A DNA stretch of 64,000 nt from Acidobacteriales bacterium 59-55. Lineage in GTDB: Bacteria; Acidobacteriota; Terriglobia; Terriglobales; Acidobacteriaceae. Positions 48,292 through 57,178 of this stretch are shown here, one piece after another. The DNA is taken from the NCBI GenBank assembly GCA_001897435.1, contig MKSV01000007.1, positions 558,001 through 622,000 of the forward strand. The letters run 5' to 3'. Position numbers and translations under genes: made by a program. The notes beneath the pieces are model-generated. The model saw only the letters and a program-made list of their open reading frames with translations, ran no database searches and was not told the origin of the DNA. Position 1 is the first letter of the stretch, and each line of letters starts with the position of its first letter.

Positions 48292-48354
48292 GCGGATGAC
48301 ACGGATCAGCATGGAGGAGGGATGGTTTGGCTCGTGCTGATCGGTGTTATCCGT
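48292..48354. repeat. Inverted repeat after the pirin gene
   Basis: GCGGATGACACGGATCAGCA (48292-48311) is matched by TGCTGATCGGTGTTATCCGT (48335-48354) in inverted order with three mismatches and a 23-base loop. No T run follows. It lies in a 253-bp intergenic stretch that also has CCTTCGGCTTCGCTCAGGAC near 48450, a type of sequence often dispersed in these genomes. Confidence 0.6.
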
Positions 48355-48521
48355 GGTCAATTTTAAAATTGCATTTAGGACAAGGTCTGATTAAGACTCG
48401 GGAGATGCCCTCAGCGGCTAAAGCCGCATTGCCGGCAAGTCACTTAAGGCATCCTTCGGCTTCGCTCAGGACAGGCTCTGAAGTCGTGCCCTTAACAGAA
48501 CCGGACTTAATCAGAGGTTCC

Positions 48522-48989
48522 TTAGAAGGCCAACAGGATACCGAAGACGTTGCCTTGAAAGGAATAGGTGCGGCTGAACTTCGTGCCGAACTTGCCTTCA
48601 AGGCCGATGAGTCCTTCGCGCGTCACCGCGGGAACGGAGATCAGACAGGACGCCTGCGGGTGTTCGAGCTTGTTCTTCCACCCGCCGGCGATCATGTTGC
48701 ACAGCTCGCCGATGGCGTCGTCGACCATGGGATCGCAGGGCTGGGAGACGGCGCCCAGCAGCGCCTCAGCGGTGACCTCGGCGGTAGCCTGGCTGGCGTA
48801 GAGGATGCATTCGCCGGTGATGGCGCCCGTGAACTGGATGCGCGCCATGATTCTGCCGTCGACGATGGTGACGTCTCCGTCGAGCGGGTCGCAGCTTCGC
48901 TCGAGCATCATCTCGAAGACCTCGGAGACGGCGGTGTCGAGGCGGTTCACGATTTCATTCTGCGGAGTAGCGTTTTCGGTTGCCGGCAT
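48522..48989 (-). CDS. cheX: CheX-type chemotaxis phosphatase
   Basis: The 155-residue protein is a CheC/CheX/FliY-family phosphatase. The conserved ExxN motif is in DDAIGELCNMIAGGWKN; ITGECILYAS and CLISVPAVTREG are strands of the CheX fold. CheX removes phosphate from CheY. It lies just after a CheY-like gene on the same strand, opposite the flagellar run. Confidence 0.88.
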   Translation of the reverse strand: MPATENATPQNEIVNRLDTAVSEVFEMMLERSCDPLDGDVTIVDGRIMARIQFTGAITGECILYASQATAEVTAEALLGAVSQPCDPMVDDAIGELCNMIAGGWKNKLEHPQASCLISVPAVTREGLIGLEGKFGTKFSRTYSFQGNVFGILLAF

Positions 48990-49061
48990 GGGGCCTCATA
49001 GTGGTTCTGAATTTGGATTAGGGGTTACGTTCGCGGCGCGAATTTTCAGATCTTCTTTATT

Positions 49062-49451
49062 TCAGGCGACACGCAGCAGGGGCAGAACGCGGGCCTTCAC
49101 CTGTTCGGCGGTGAAAGGCTTGCAGATATAGCCCTGCGCTCCGGCAGAGATGGCCCGAAGGACCAGCGGCTCGCTGCCTTCGGTCGTGATCATGACGACG
49201 GGGACGCCGACTGCGAGCTTCTCGTCGCGGCGCTGCTCCAGAAACTGGAGGCCGTCCATGATGGGCATGTTGATGTCGCTGAGGATCAGGGACAGCGGAT
49301 GGGGCTTGCCGCCATCGTCGCGCAGGGCCTGGAGTGCTTCCTCGCCGTTTGAGGCCTGCAGGACCTCAGTCAGTTCGAGCCCGGCCTGGCGCAGCGCCCG
49401 TTCGATCACCTTCCTCATCACTGCCGAGTCATCAATAATTAAAGCTCGCAA
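49062..49451 (-). CDS. CheY-like response regulator
   Basis: The 129-residue protein is a single receiver: ALIIDDSAVMRKVIERAL, acceptor Asp in LILSDINMPIMDGL, TTEGSE (Thr switch) and GYICKPFTAEQV (Lys). Its place between cheX and flagellar genes supports a motility role, likely as CheY. The 130 bp to flgF hold divergent promoters. Confidence 0.88.
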   Translation of the reverse strand: MRALIIDDSAVMRKVIERALRQAGLELTEVLQASNGEEALQALRDDGGKPHPLSLILSDINMPIMDGLQFLEQRRDEKLAVGVPVVMITTEGSEPLVLRAISAGAQGYICKPFTAEQVKARVLPLLRVA

Positions 49452-49581
49452 CCCACCCTCCGGTCTTCTGTGTCGATCTCTAGCCTGTATCGGCGGTCTG
49501 TCGGCAATCTTGAGCAGCGTGATTAACGTCTTCTAACCGATTGCCTTCCTGCTTCGGCCACCGACCTGCATCAGCACTGGC

Positions 49582-50340
49582 ATGGACAGCGGCTTATATG
49601 CGGCATATACGGGGTTGCTGGCGCGCACACAGGCGCTCGATACCGCAGCCAACAACCTGGCAAACGCGGGAACGAACGGCTTTCGGGCACAGCGCGACTA
49701 CTTCAGCGGCGTGCTGGCCGGGGGCATGGACCAGGATGCCTCGGCTGGCGTGTCGCAGGTAGGCCAGTCAGTCAATGGCTTCGGCATTCTGGGCGGCGAC
49801 CTGCTCGACATGGGACAGGGGCAACTGGCGACGACCGGCAATCCTCTGGACTTCGCCTTGCAAGGGCAGGGATTCTTTGCGATTCAGACGAAGAACGGCA
49901 TTCGCTATACGCGTGATGGAGCTTTTTTGCGGTCGTCCACCGGTGTGCTTGAGACCGGCCAGGGGGAACCGGTGCTCGATGTCAACCAGAAGGCAATCAC
50001 GATCCCGACTGGAGAGGTGCATGTAGGGCCGGACGGAAACATCTCGGTTACGACTCCCGATGGCACGGCACTGGTGGGGCAGGTGGGCGTCTTCGATTTT
50101 GCCGACAGGAGTGCGCTGATCGCCGAGGGAACGAATCGTTTTGCGGCAGACGGCGTGAAGCCGGTCGCGAGCGATGCCACCGTGGTTCAGGGATCGGTCG
50201 AGGGATCGAACGAGGACGCCATTCACGGCACGATGCAACTGGTCCTGGTGCAGAGGCAGGCGGAGATGATGCAGAAGGCGCTAAGCGTCTTCGATAACAG
50301 TTTCGACAAGGTTGCGGCGGAAGATCTGCCGCGCGTATGA
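49582..50340 (+). CDS. flgF: Flagellar basal-body rod protein FlgF
   Basis: The 252-residue protein has the N-terminal rod motif (SGLYAAYTGLLARTQALDTAANNLANAGTNGFRAQR), the FAL QGQGFFAI and YTRDGAF strands, and a C-terminal helix ending FDKVAAEDLPRV. Being followed by flgG identifies it as the proximal rod FlgF. The start at 49582 lacks a strong ribosome site. Confidence 0.86.
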   Translation: MDSGLYAAYTGLLARTQALDTAANNLANAGTNGFRAQRDYFSGVLAGGMDQDASAGVSQVGQSVNGFGILGGDLLDMGQGQLATTGNPLDFALQGQGFFAIQTKNGIRYTRDGAFLRSSTGVLETGQGEPVLDVNQKAITIPTGEVHVGPDGNISVTTPDGTALVGQVGVFDFADRSALIAEGTNRFAADGVKPVASDATVVQGSVEGSNEDAIHGTMQLVLVQRQAEMMQKALSVFDNSFDKVAAEDLPRV

Positions 50341-50410
50341 CAAATCCATTGAGTGCCCCTGCTTCTTTAAGCACGGGGCGCTCGATCAACTTGAAGGGAC
50401 GGAACCGGCG

Positions 50411-51199
50411 ATGATTCGTGCGTTATATACGGCGGCGAGCGGCATGAGCGCGCAGCAGGCCAACCTGGATACGGTGGCGAACAATCTGGCCAACTCGGCG
50501 ACCGCCGGCTTCCGCGAGCGACGATTGCAGTTTGAGGACATGATCTATCAGAACGTAATCGTTCCGGGGTCGCCCGAGAGTCCGCAGACGGACTCGGCGG
50601 GATTGCAGATTGGGCTGGGAACGAAGTCGGCGGCAGCCGAGATGATCATGAAGCAGGGAGACTTCAACAATACCTCGAATCCGTTGGACGTCGCGATTCA
50701 AGGGACGGGCTTCTTCCAGATATCGCGGCCGGATGGAACGCTGGCTTATACCCGAGCGGGCAACTTTCATCTGACCAACCAGGGGATGCTGGTGACTTCG
50801 GAGGGAGACACGCTGCTGCCCGCGATCTCGATTCCATCGAATGCGACCGACATCACCATCTCGCAATATGGTGTGGTCTCGGCGAAGATTCCCGGACAGA
50901 CGACGCCGGCGCAGTTGGGAACGATTCAACTGGCGACCTTCGCCAATCCGGGTGGGTTGAACTCGATTGGCGGAAATTTACTGACGCAGACGGAGGCATC
51001 GGGCAATCCCATTACCGACACGCCGGGCGGAACCAGCGGGATGGGCACGCTACAGCAGGGATATCTCGAAAACTCGAATGTCGATGTGGTCGCCGAGTTC
51101 GTGCAAATGATCCTGGCGCAGCGCGCCTATGAGAGCAACTCCAAGGTAGTTCATGTCGCCGACGACATGTATTCGCAGATCAACGGGCTGATTCGATAG
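50411..51199 (+). CDS. flgG: Flagellar distal rod protein FlgG
   Basis: The 262-residue protein matches FlgG in length: MIRALYTAASGMSAQQANLDTVANNLANSATAGFRERRLQFEDMIYQ, YTRAGNFHL, and the C-terminal motif NVDVVAEFVQMILAQRAYESNSKVV, AD DMYSQINGLIR. It forms the distal rod. GGAC... is upstream of ATG 50411. It follows flgF by 70 bp. Confidence 0.95.
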   Translation: MIRALYTAASGMSAQQANLDTVANNLANSATAGFRERRLQFEDMIYQNVIVPGSPESPQTDSAGLQIGLGTKSAAAEMIMKQGDFNNTSNPLDVAIQGTGFFQISRPDGTLAYTRAGNFHLTNQGMLVTSEGDTLLPAISIPSNATDITISQYGVVSAKIPGQTTPAQLGTIQLATFANPGGLNSIGGNLLTQTEASGNPITDTPGGTSGMGTLQQGYLENSNVDVVAEFVQMILAQRAYESNSKVVHVADDMYSQINGLIR

Positions 51200-51206
51200 G
51201 GGAGCC

Positions 51207-51758
51207 ATGAGCAAGAACCATAACTCGTGGAGTAGAGCTTTCTTCTGCTGGACGGCAGCGCTGATCCTGCCGTGTTCGACGCATGTCTCCTTCGCGCAGA
51301 CCGGTTGCGCAAAGACTCCGGCTGCTGCGATGCAACGGTTCCGGGCGGCCTCTTCGGTACCCGCGAATACGGAAGGCCCGGGGTATCGCGTGACAGGGAT
51401 TCGCCCGGACCCCGTGCTGGGACAGACCTGGGTGAGCATCGCAAACTGCGAGCATCCAGACTGGCCTGAGGCCTCGTTTCGCGTGGAGGGATTCGACGGC
51501 GTATCGTCGCGGCGGGTGGAGAGGGCGCGGGCAGATCTGTTTCCCTCGGTCCCGGTGGTCCGCGCAGGAGATATTGTTCGGCTCTGGCGGCAGGAAGATC
51601 TGCTGCGCATTGAAGTCACCGGAGTCGCGGAGCAAAGCGGCGGCATCGGCAAGATGATCCGGGTGCGGTTGTTGCGGCGAAGCATGGATGACGGACCGAA
51701 GGACGAAGAGTTGACGGGCATCGTTCGCGGGCCGTCGGATGTGGAGATGTTGCCATGA
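51207..51758 (+). CDS. flgA: Flagellar P-ring chaperone FlgA
   Basis: The 183-residue protein has a signal peptide (AALILPCSTHVSFAQ) and a C-terminal SAF/FlgA domain: VPVVRAGDIVRLWRQEDLLRIEVTGVAEQSGG followed by MIRVRLLRR and GIVRGPSDVEML. FlgA helps FlgI assemble the P ring in the periplasm. It is shorter than enteric FlgA. Its stop overlaps flgH (ATGA). Confidence 0.84.
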   Translation: MSKNHNSWSRAFFCWTAALILPCSTHVSFAQTGCAKTPAAAMQRFRAASSVPANTEGPGYRVTGIRPDPVLGQTWVSIANCEHPDWPEASFRVEGFDGVSSRRVERARADLFPSVPVVRAGDIVRLWRQEDLLRIEVTGVAEQSGGIGKMIRVRLLRRSMDDGPKDEELTGIVRGPSDVEMLP

Positions 51759-52594
51759 ACCATCCCGGATGGACCGGCTTGAGCGGGAGTGAGAGGCCGT
51801 GGGTGGGCGTGGGTAAGGGGCTGATCGCGTCGACACCGCTGAGCCCGCGTCCGCGGAAGAGCGGAGGAATGGGGCCATTTGTTGCCGGTGTAGTCGTCAC
51901 GCTACTGTTGCTGCTAGCTGCTTGTTGCGTCCATGCGCAGGTACATGCGTTGAAGAAGGTGATGGAGCCAAAGCCAAATGTGGCGGAGGCCTCGCTGGAC
52001 TCTTATCTGGAACGGGTACGGGCGGCAAACTCGAATGGCCAGCCGGAGCCGGGATCGATCTGGTCCGATAGCGGGCGGCTGACGCGCATGAACGCGGATG
52101 TGCGCGCGATGCGGCCGCACGATCTGATCTCGGTGGTGGTGGAAGAAAATCTTGCCGCATCGACGGATGGGACGGTGAAGAATACGCGGGCGTCGAACGC
52201 GACCTCGGGGATCTCCGGCCTAATCGGGACGCTGCACGCGGCCAACGCGCTGCAGAATCTGATTACCCAGAATTCGGCGGCGGGCCTGAATGCGCAGGGA
52301 ACAAGCGCGACCAACTCCAGCCTGAGCACGGTCTTCGGCGGGCAGGTGGTTGCTGTGCTCCCCAATGGAATTCTTGTAATCGAGGCGGCGCGACAGGTCG
52401 AGTTCAGCCAGCAGACACAGACGATCATCCTACGCGGACTGGTGCGGCCAGAAGATATCTCACAACAGAACCAGGTGCTTTCAACCGCTATCTCAAGCCT
52501 TGAGCTTGAGGTGACAGGGAAGGGAATTATCAACGACTATACCCATCGCCAGAATGCGCTCGTACGGCTTCTGCAACGGATATTGGTTTTCTAG
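51755..52594 (+). CDS. flgH: Flagellar L-ring protein FlgH
   Basis: The 279-residue protein has an N-terminal extension, then a hydrophobic segment with a possible lipobox (LLLLLAAC), consistent with the outer-membrane lipoprotein FlgH. Core text RPHDLISVVVEENLAASTDGTVK and VVAVLPNGILVIEAARQVEF plus LRGLVRPEDISQQNQVLSTAIS are diagnostic. The region upstream of the signal (about 45 residues) is longer than in other FlgH, so the true start may be internal. It overlaps flgA by four bases (ATGA). Confidence 0.92.
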   Translation: MNHPGWTGLSGSERPWVGVGKGLIASTPLSPRPRKSGGMGPFVAGVVVTLLLLLAACCVHAQVHALKKVMEPKPNVAEASLDSYLERVRAANSNGQPEPGSIWSDSGRLTRMNADVRAMRPHDLISVVVEENLAASTDGTVKNTRASNATSGISGLIGTLHAANALQNLITQNSAAGLNAQGTSATNSSLSTVFGGQVVAVLPNGILVIEAARQVEFSQQTQTIILRGLVRPEDISQQNQVLSTAISSLELEVTGKGIINDYTHRQNALVRLLQRILVF

Positions 52595-52604
52595 TGGAGG
52601 CTCT

Positions 52605-53771
52605 GTGACGGTTGAGATGAGGGGATGGATGCGGCGACGGAGAGCCGGAGAAAAGCTGGTTTGCGGGGGGATACTGCTGGCGGGGATGCTGACGCTGACG
52701 GGTGTGGGATTTGCAGCGGATGCTCCGGCGGCGACACAGCGCGAGGCGCGGGTCAAGGACATCGCCTCGATTGAGGGGATTCGCGACAATCAACTGGTGG
52801 GCTACGGGATCGTGGTGGGGTTGCAGGGGACCGGCGATACCCAGCAGACGACCTTTCCCACACAGACGCTGGCGGCGACACTGCTGCGCATGGGCGTCAG
52901 CGTGCCCGCGACGTCGATCCGTGTACAGAATCTGGCAGCTGTGTTTGTGGCGGCGACGCTGCCGCCGTTTTCGCGGCCGGGTACAAAGCTCGATGTCACG
53001 GTCTCTTCCGCGGGAGACGCGAGGAGTCTCGAAGGCGGCTTGCTCCTGATGACTCCGCTCTATGGCGCGGACGGCAAGATCTATGCGCAGGCGCAGGGGC
53101 CGCTGGTGGTGGGTGGATACTCTGTCAGCGTGAATGGGAATACCAGGCAGTACAACCATCCCAATACGGCGCGAGTTCCGTTTGGAGCGATGGTGGAGCG
53201 CGGGGTGCCGCTCGATCTTGAGGGGAAGAACAAGTTTTCACTGCTGTTGAACGACGCGGACTTTCGGACTGCGGAGGCGGTATCGCAGGCGATCAATCAT
53301 GAACTGGGCCGGACGGTCGCTCATGCGCTCGACAGCAGGGAGATCGATCTTGCGGTGATGCAGGGAGAGGATGTTCCTGCGCTGCTTGCGCAGGTGGAGT
53401 CGGTCGAGGTGCCGGTCTTTCCACGGGCCAAGGTGGTGGTCAACGAGCGGACGGGGACGGTCGTGATCGGAGGGACCGTGGTTCTGCAACCGGTTTCGAT
53501 CCTGCACGGCGGGCTGGCGATCAATGTGGTGAGCCAGTTCGAGGTATCGCAGCCGAATCCATTTTCTTCGGGATCGACCCAGGTGGTGCAGCAGACGCAG
53601 GTCAATGCGCGGGATAAACCGGTCAGCCGTATCGAACTCAAGCAGGGCGCGACCGTGGATGACCTGGTACGGAGCCTGCAGACCATTGGGGCTTCGGCGC
53701 GCGACGTGATCTCGATTTTGCAGGCGATGAAGTCCGCGGGCGCACTCGAAGCGGAGATTGAGGTGCTATGA
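52605..53771 (+). CDS. flgI: Flagellar P-ring protein FlgI
   Basis: FlgI forms the periplasmic P ring. Its body starts ARVKDIASIEGIRDNQLVGYGIVVGLQGTGD, with AVFVAATLPPF, EGGLLLMTPLYG and TGTVVIGGTVVLQPVSI further on. A hydrophobic signal (LVCGGILLAGMLTLTG) precedes it. The start is uncertain: GTG at 52605 has GGAGG close by, with ATG 52617 and ATG 52629 as alternatives. Its stop overlaps the next gene (ATGA). Confidence 0.92.
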   Translation: MTVEMRGWMRRRRAGEKLVCGGILLAGMLTLTGVGFAADAPAATQREARVKDIASIEGIRDNQLVGYGIVVGLQGTGDTQQTTFPTQTLAATLLRMGVSVPATSIRVQNLAAVFVAATLPPFSRPGTKLDVTVSSAGDARSLEGGLLLMTPLYGADGKIYAQAQGPLVVGGYSVSVNGNTRQYNHPNTARVPFGAMVERGVPLDLEGKNKFSLLLNDADFRTAEAVSQAINHELGRTVAHALDSREIDLAVMQGEDVPALLAQVESVEVPVFPRAKVVVNERTGTVVIGGTVVLQPVSILHGGLAINVVSQFEVSQPNPFSSGSTQVVQQTQVNARDKPVSRIELKQGATVDDLVRSLQTIGASARDVISILQAMKSAGALEAEIEVL

Positions 53772-54118
53772 AGATATTGCCGAATACAACGACCCAAGCG
53801 GCTCCCGCGATAGCGGCGGCGAAGCAGGCCAAACTGGTTCAGGCTGCCCAGCAGTTTGAAGCGATGCTGCTGCAGCAGATGCTGAAGCCCATGCGCTCGG
53901 GGCAGGATAGCTGGGGCGGCGATGGCGGCGGCAGCCTCGATAGCTCCGGGAACTCTGGCAGTTCGGATAGCTCCATGGACACGATCAGCAGCTTTGGAAC
54001 CGAGGCCGTGGCCACTGCTATCTCCAAAGGTGGAGGATTTGGCATTGCCAAACAGGTGATTCGGCAGGTCACGCTTGAACATCAGCGCAATACGGAAAAA
54101 GAAGCAACCGGGTACTAA
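53768..54118 (+). CDS. flgJ: Rod-binding protein (FlgJ N-terminal type)
   Basis: The 116-residue protein has the FlgJ rod-binding domain AAQQFEAMLLQQMLKPMR and a Ser/Gly-rich spacer, ending AISKGGGFGIAKQVIRQV. The muramidase domain of enteric FlgJ is missing, so another enzyme must open the peptidoglycan. It overlaps flgI by four bases (ATGA). Confidence 0.88.
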   Translation: MKILPNTTTQAAPAIAAAKQAKLVQAAQQFEAMLLQQMLKPMRSGQDSWGGDGGGSLDSSGNSGSSDSSMDTISSFGTEAVATAISKGGGFGIAKQVIRQVTLEHQRNTEKEATGY

Positions 54119-54164
54119 AGTTTGCCGGAGATGCGCCGATCTATTCATGTAGATGGAGGGAACT

Positions 54165-54473
54165 ATGAGTTACACCAATGGAGTTGGGGGCTTGCAACAG
54201 CTACTCAGCTCGATGACATCCAAGGCGACGCAACCGGCGGAACCGGCAAGCCTGCCGCGCCAGAGCGGTGCTGCGGCTGCGCATTCGAGCGGAGAGAACC
54301 GCGTCGACCAGACGAGTCTGAGTTCTGCGAGCGGGTTGATCGCGCACGCTCTCGAAGGCTCCGATGTCCGGACGGAGAAGGTAACTGCTTTGCAACAGGC
54401 CATTGCTTCGGGAAGCTATCGTGTGTCGTCGGCAGATGTGGCCGACAAGATGATTCCGTCCCTGTTGGAGTAA
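54165..54473 (+). CDS. flgM: Anti-sigma-28 factor FlgM
   Basis: The 102-residue protein shows the FlgM C-terminal motif VRTEKVTALQQAIASGSYRVSSADVADKMI, which binds sigma-28 (FliA) and holds late flagellar genes off until the hook is complete. GGAGGG lies five bases upstream of the ATG. The N-terminal part is disordered, Ser/Gln-rich, as expected for a secreted anti-sigma factor. It sits inside the hook operon, just before the FlgN candidate and flgK. Confidence 0.9.
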   Translation: MSYTNGVGGLQQLLSSMTSKATQPAEPASLPRQSGAAAAHSSGENRVDQTSLSSASGLIAHALEGSDVRTEKVTALQQAIASGSYRVSSADVADKMIPSLLE

Positions 54474-54475
54474 CG

Positions 54476-54745
54476 ATGGCAAGCGATCACGCCCTTGTGG
54501 AAGTTATGGACGAGACCATCAGCGCGCTTCGTGTGCTGGATCTAAATCGGCTTGAAACGCTGGAGCGACGGATCGCCGTATTGGCCGGCGTGAGGCTTGT
54601 TGTCGATCAGTCAGGGATGGATTTGATTCGGACTAAAAGAGATGTACTCGAAGGTGTCCTGCACAATAGCGCATCGAATCTGAGCGCACTTAACCGCCTG
54701 TACGGAAGAGATACGAGAGACCGATGGGAACACTCAGCTCGTTGA
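54476..54745 (+). CDS. FlgN-like flagellar chaperone candidate
   Basis: The 89-residue helical protein (ALVEVMDETISALRVLDLNRLETLERRI, RDVLEGVLHNSASNLSALNRL) starts two bases after flgM and overlaps flgK by 22 bases. FlgN, the export chaperone of FlgK and FlgL, is commonly encoded right after flgM. Sequence similarity is too weak to be sure, and it is shorter than enteric FlgN. The identity rests on position and helical makeup. Confidence 0.55.
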   Translation: MASDHALVEVMDETISALRVLDLNRLETLERRIAVLAGVRLVVDQSGMDLIRTKRDVLEGVLHNSASNLSALNRLYGRDTRDRWEHSAR

Positions 54746-56127
54746 TGGACCTATCCCGCGAGGCGTTGATGGCAGACCAGGCCGCGCTCAATGTAACCGC
54801 AGGCAATGTGGCGAACCAGAATACGCCGGGCTACACGCGACAGGTCGTAAGCTGGCAGCAGACCGATGCCGTGACCCTGAGCGGACAGGTCTACAGCACG
54901 GGGATTACCTCCACGGCACTATCGCAGCGGAGCCGGATTCTGGAGCAGCGGGTACAGCAGCAGACCCAGACGCATGCCCAGAGCGGCGCGCTCGAATCGG
55001 CGTTGCAGCAGGTGGAGAATATCTTCGGCCTGACCTCGTCGGCGACGTCGGTCAGTCTGACGGCGCTGGGCTCGGCAACCGATGCCTTCTTCAACTCGTT
55101 TTCAGCGCTCGAAGCCAACCCGTCCGATGCGGCGACGCGGCAGGGCGTACTGGCGGCAGCGAACAATCTGGTGTCCGTCTTCAACTCCTCCGCGAGCCAG
55201 CTTGCGCAGGTAGCGTCGGGACTGAACCGGCAGATTGTGAGTGTCACCGGACAGATCAACACCTTGACGGCGACGATCGCATCGCTGAACCGGCAGATTG
55301 CTCATACCGATCCGCAGACCGATGCTGGCGTGCTCGAAGATCAGCGGCAGTATGCCATCACGCAGTTGTCACAGTATGTCGGCCTGGATCAGATGACGAC
55401 GGAGGCAAACGGCATTACGCTGACGACCTCGAACGGCGCACTGCTGGTGAGCGGTAGCCAGTCCTATGCGATGAACACGACACTGGCGGCGGGGACCATT
55501 CATGTGCTTGCCGGAGGTGGCGGGCAGGATGTGACCTCCGGACTGACGGGTGGGCAACTGGGCGGAATTCTTGAGGCGAGAGATCAGAAGCTGCCGGGAT
55601 ATGCGAGCGCGCTCGATAGCCTTGCCTATGGAATCGGGACTGCGGTGAATGCGCAGAATGCGCTGGGAGTGGATGGCAGTGGCAACCCGGGCACGGCGAT
55701 CTTCACTCTTCCTCCCACCGCGGCGGGCGCGGCGGCATCGATCCAGGTGGCGACGAGCGATCCCCAGGCAGTTGCGGTGGCTGCTCCCGGTGAAGGATCG
55801 GCGGGCAACAGCAATGCGATTGCGCTGGCAGAGCTTGCGACGGCAAACCTTGTGGGAACACAGACGGCAACAGGATTTCTGGCCTCGTTTCTCGGCCAGA
55901 TCGGCAACGACACGGCTGGAGCGGCTACAAATAACACAGTGCAGCAGGCCACGCTGACGCAGCTTACAAGCCAGAGGAATGCGCTTTCGGGAGTCTCGCT
56001 GGACGAGGAAGCATCGAATCTGACGCAGTATCAGCGCTCGTATGAGGCGGCGGCGAAGGTCTTTTCGATCGTCAATACGATTATGGCGAGCGCACTTAAT
56101 CTCGGCGTGGAGACGACGGTTGCGTAG
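54724..56127 (+). CDS. flgK: Flagellar hook-associated protein 1 FlgK
   Basis: The 467-residue protein has the N-terminal motif SLMDLSREALMADQAALNVTAGNVANQNTPGYTRQ and the C-terminal VSLDEEASNLTQYQRSYEAAAKVFSIVNTIM shared by flagellar axial proteins. It joins hook and filament. Its start overlaps the FlgN candidate. A REP-like repeat separates it from flgL. Confidence 0.94.
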   Translation: MGTLSSLMDLSREALMADQAALNVTAGNVANQNTPGYTRQVVSWQQTDAVTLSGQVYSTGITSTALSQRSRILEQRVQQQTQTHAQSGALESALQQVENIFGLTSSATSVSLTALGSATDAFFNSFSALEANPSDAATRQGVLAAANNLVSVFNSSASQLAQVASGLNRQIVSVTGQINTLTATIASLNRQIAHTDPQTDAGVLEDQRQYAITQLSQYVGLDQMTTEANGITLTTSNGALLVSGSQSYAMNTTLAAGTIHVLAGGGGQDVTSGLTGGQLGGILEARDQKLPGYASALDSLAYGIGTAVNAQNALGVDGSGNPGTAIFTLPPTAAGAAASIQVATSDPQAVAVAAPGEGSAGNSNAIALAELATANLVGTQTATGFLASFLGQIGNDTAGAATNNTVQQATLTQLTSQRNALSGVSLDEEASNLTQYQRSYEAAAKVFSIVNTIMASALNLGVETTVA

Positions 56128-56180
56128 AGTGGTAGCTAGAACGGGCCTTCTCCAGATGTAGCCTTGGCGGTGCGAGCAAG

Positions 56181-56211
56181 GCGCAGATTCCCTTCGGGAA
56201 TGACAAACAAA
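56181..56211 (+). repeat. Palindromic repeat copy E (REP-like)
   Basis: GCGCAG, core ATTCCCTTCGGGAAT, GACAAACAAAG: same family as the copies at 2211-2677 and 27277, here between flgK and flgL. Confidence 0.88.
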
Positions 56212-56261
56212 GGCTTTGGCTGAATTAATGGCGGCTTCAAATATCAGATCAGGAGCGTTCG

Positions 56262-57161
56262 ATGAGAGTCGATCCGAATTATGTCAGCAATCTCGCTTCA
56301 GCGCTTGACCAATCCACCAGCGCCGAGGCCGCGCTTACTAACCAGCTTTCGAGCGGGCTGCGGGTCACGTCATTACAGGACGATCCGGCGGCGGTGGCGC
56401 AGAGTACCTTGATGGCAAGCTCGATTGCCAAAGACGACACCTTCGTCCAGACGGCCGCGGGGCAGGCATCCTTGTTGCAGGTTGCCGATTCGACGTTGGG
56501 CGAAGTCGTGACGCAGGTGACCTCCGCTCTGTCGCTGGCGGTGCAGGGAAGCAATGGAACGATGAACGCTGCGAACCTCGCCACCATCACGGCGCAGTTG
56601 GGCGGCATTCGCGATCAAGTCCTGTCGCTGGCGAACACAAGTTATCTGGGGCAGGCACTCTTTGCCGGCAGCCAGGGGTCGGTTACGCCTTTTACGCTCG
56701 ATACCTCGACCGTTCCCGCTACTACGATCTATGCGGGCGATGCAAAGTTGCAATCGATCGAAACTCCGAGCGGGCAGAAGATACAGACGAATCTTGTGGG
56801 ATCGGATGTATTCGGTTCGGGAAGTTCAGGGGTTTTGGGAGCGTTGAACCAGTTGATCGCCGACTTTTCGACGGGTGCCTCTACTGCTGCCGTTACGACG
56901 GACAGCGCTGTGCTGACCACAGCACTTGGCCAGTTGACGGCGCAACGCAGCATATTGGATAGCTCACTGAGCAGATTGCAGGCGACCAGTACCTATGCGC
57001 AGGCGGAAGCCACGCAGCTCAAGGTACAGCAGGGAAGCCTGGTAGCCGCGGACACTGTCTCCGTGGCCACCCAGTTGAAGTCCGCTGAGGTGCAGAACCA
57101 GGCACTGATGAGTGTGATGAGCGCCTTGCAGAAGACGAGCTTGTTCGACTACCTGCAATAG
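56262..57161 (+). CDS. flgL: Flagellar hook-associated protein 3 FlgL
   Basis: The 299-residue protein has a flagellin-like N-terminus (ALTNQLSSGLRVTSLQDDPAAVAQSTLMASSI) and C-terminus (SALQKTSLFDYLQ), and matches FlgL by size and position after flgK. AGGAG is seven bases upstream of the ATG. FlgL links FlgK to the flagellin filament. The flagellin gene is not in the window. Confidence 0.88.
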   Translation: MRVDPNYVSNLASALDQSTSAEAALTNQLSSGLRVTSLQDDPAAVAQSTLMASSIAKDDTFVQTAAGQASLLQVADSTLGEVVTQVTSALSLAVQGSNGTMNAANLATITAQLGGIRDQVLSLANTSYLGQALFAGSQGSVTPFTLDTSTVPATTIYAGDAKLQSIETPSGQKIQTNLVGSDVFGSGSSGVLGALNQLIADFSTGASTAAVTTDSAVLTTALGQLTAQRSILDSSLSRLQATSTYAQAEATQLKVQQGSLVAADTVSVATQLKSAEVQNQALMSVMSALQKTSLFDYLQ

Positions 57162-57178
57162 CAGAGTTCGTTCGTGAT

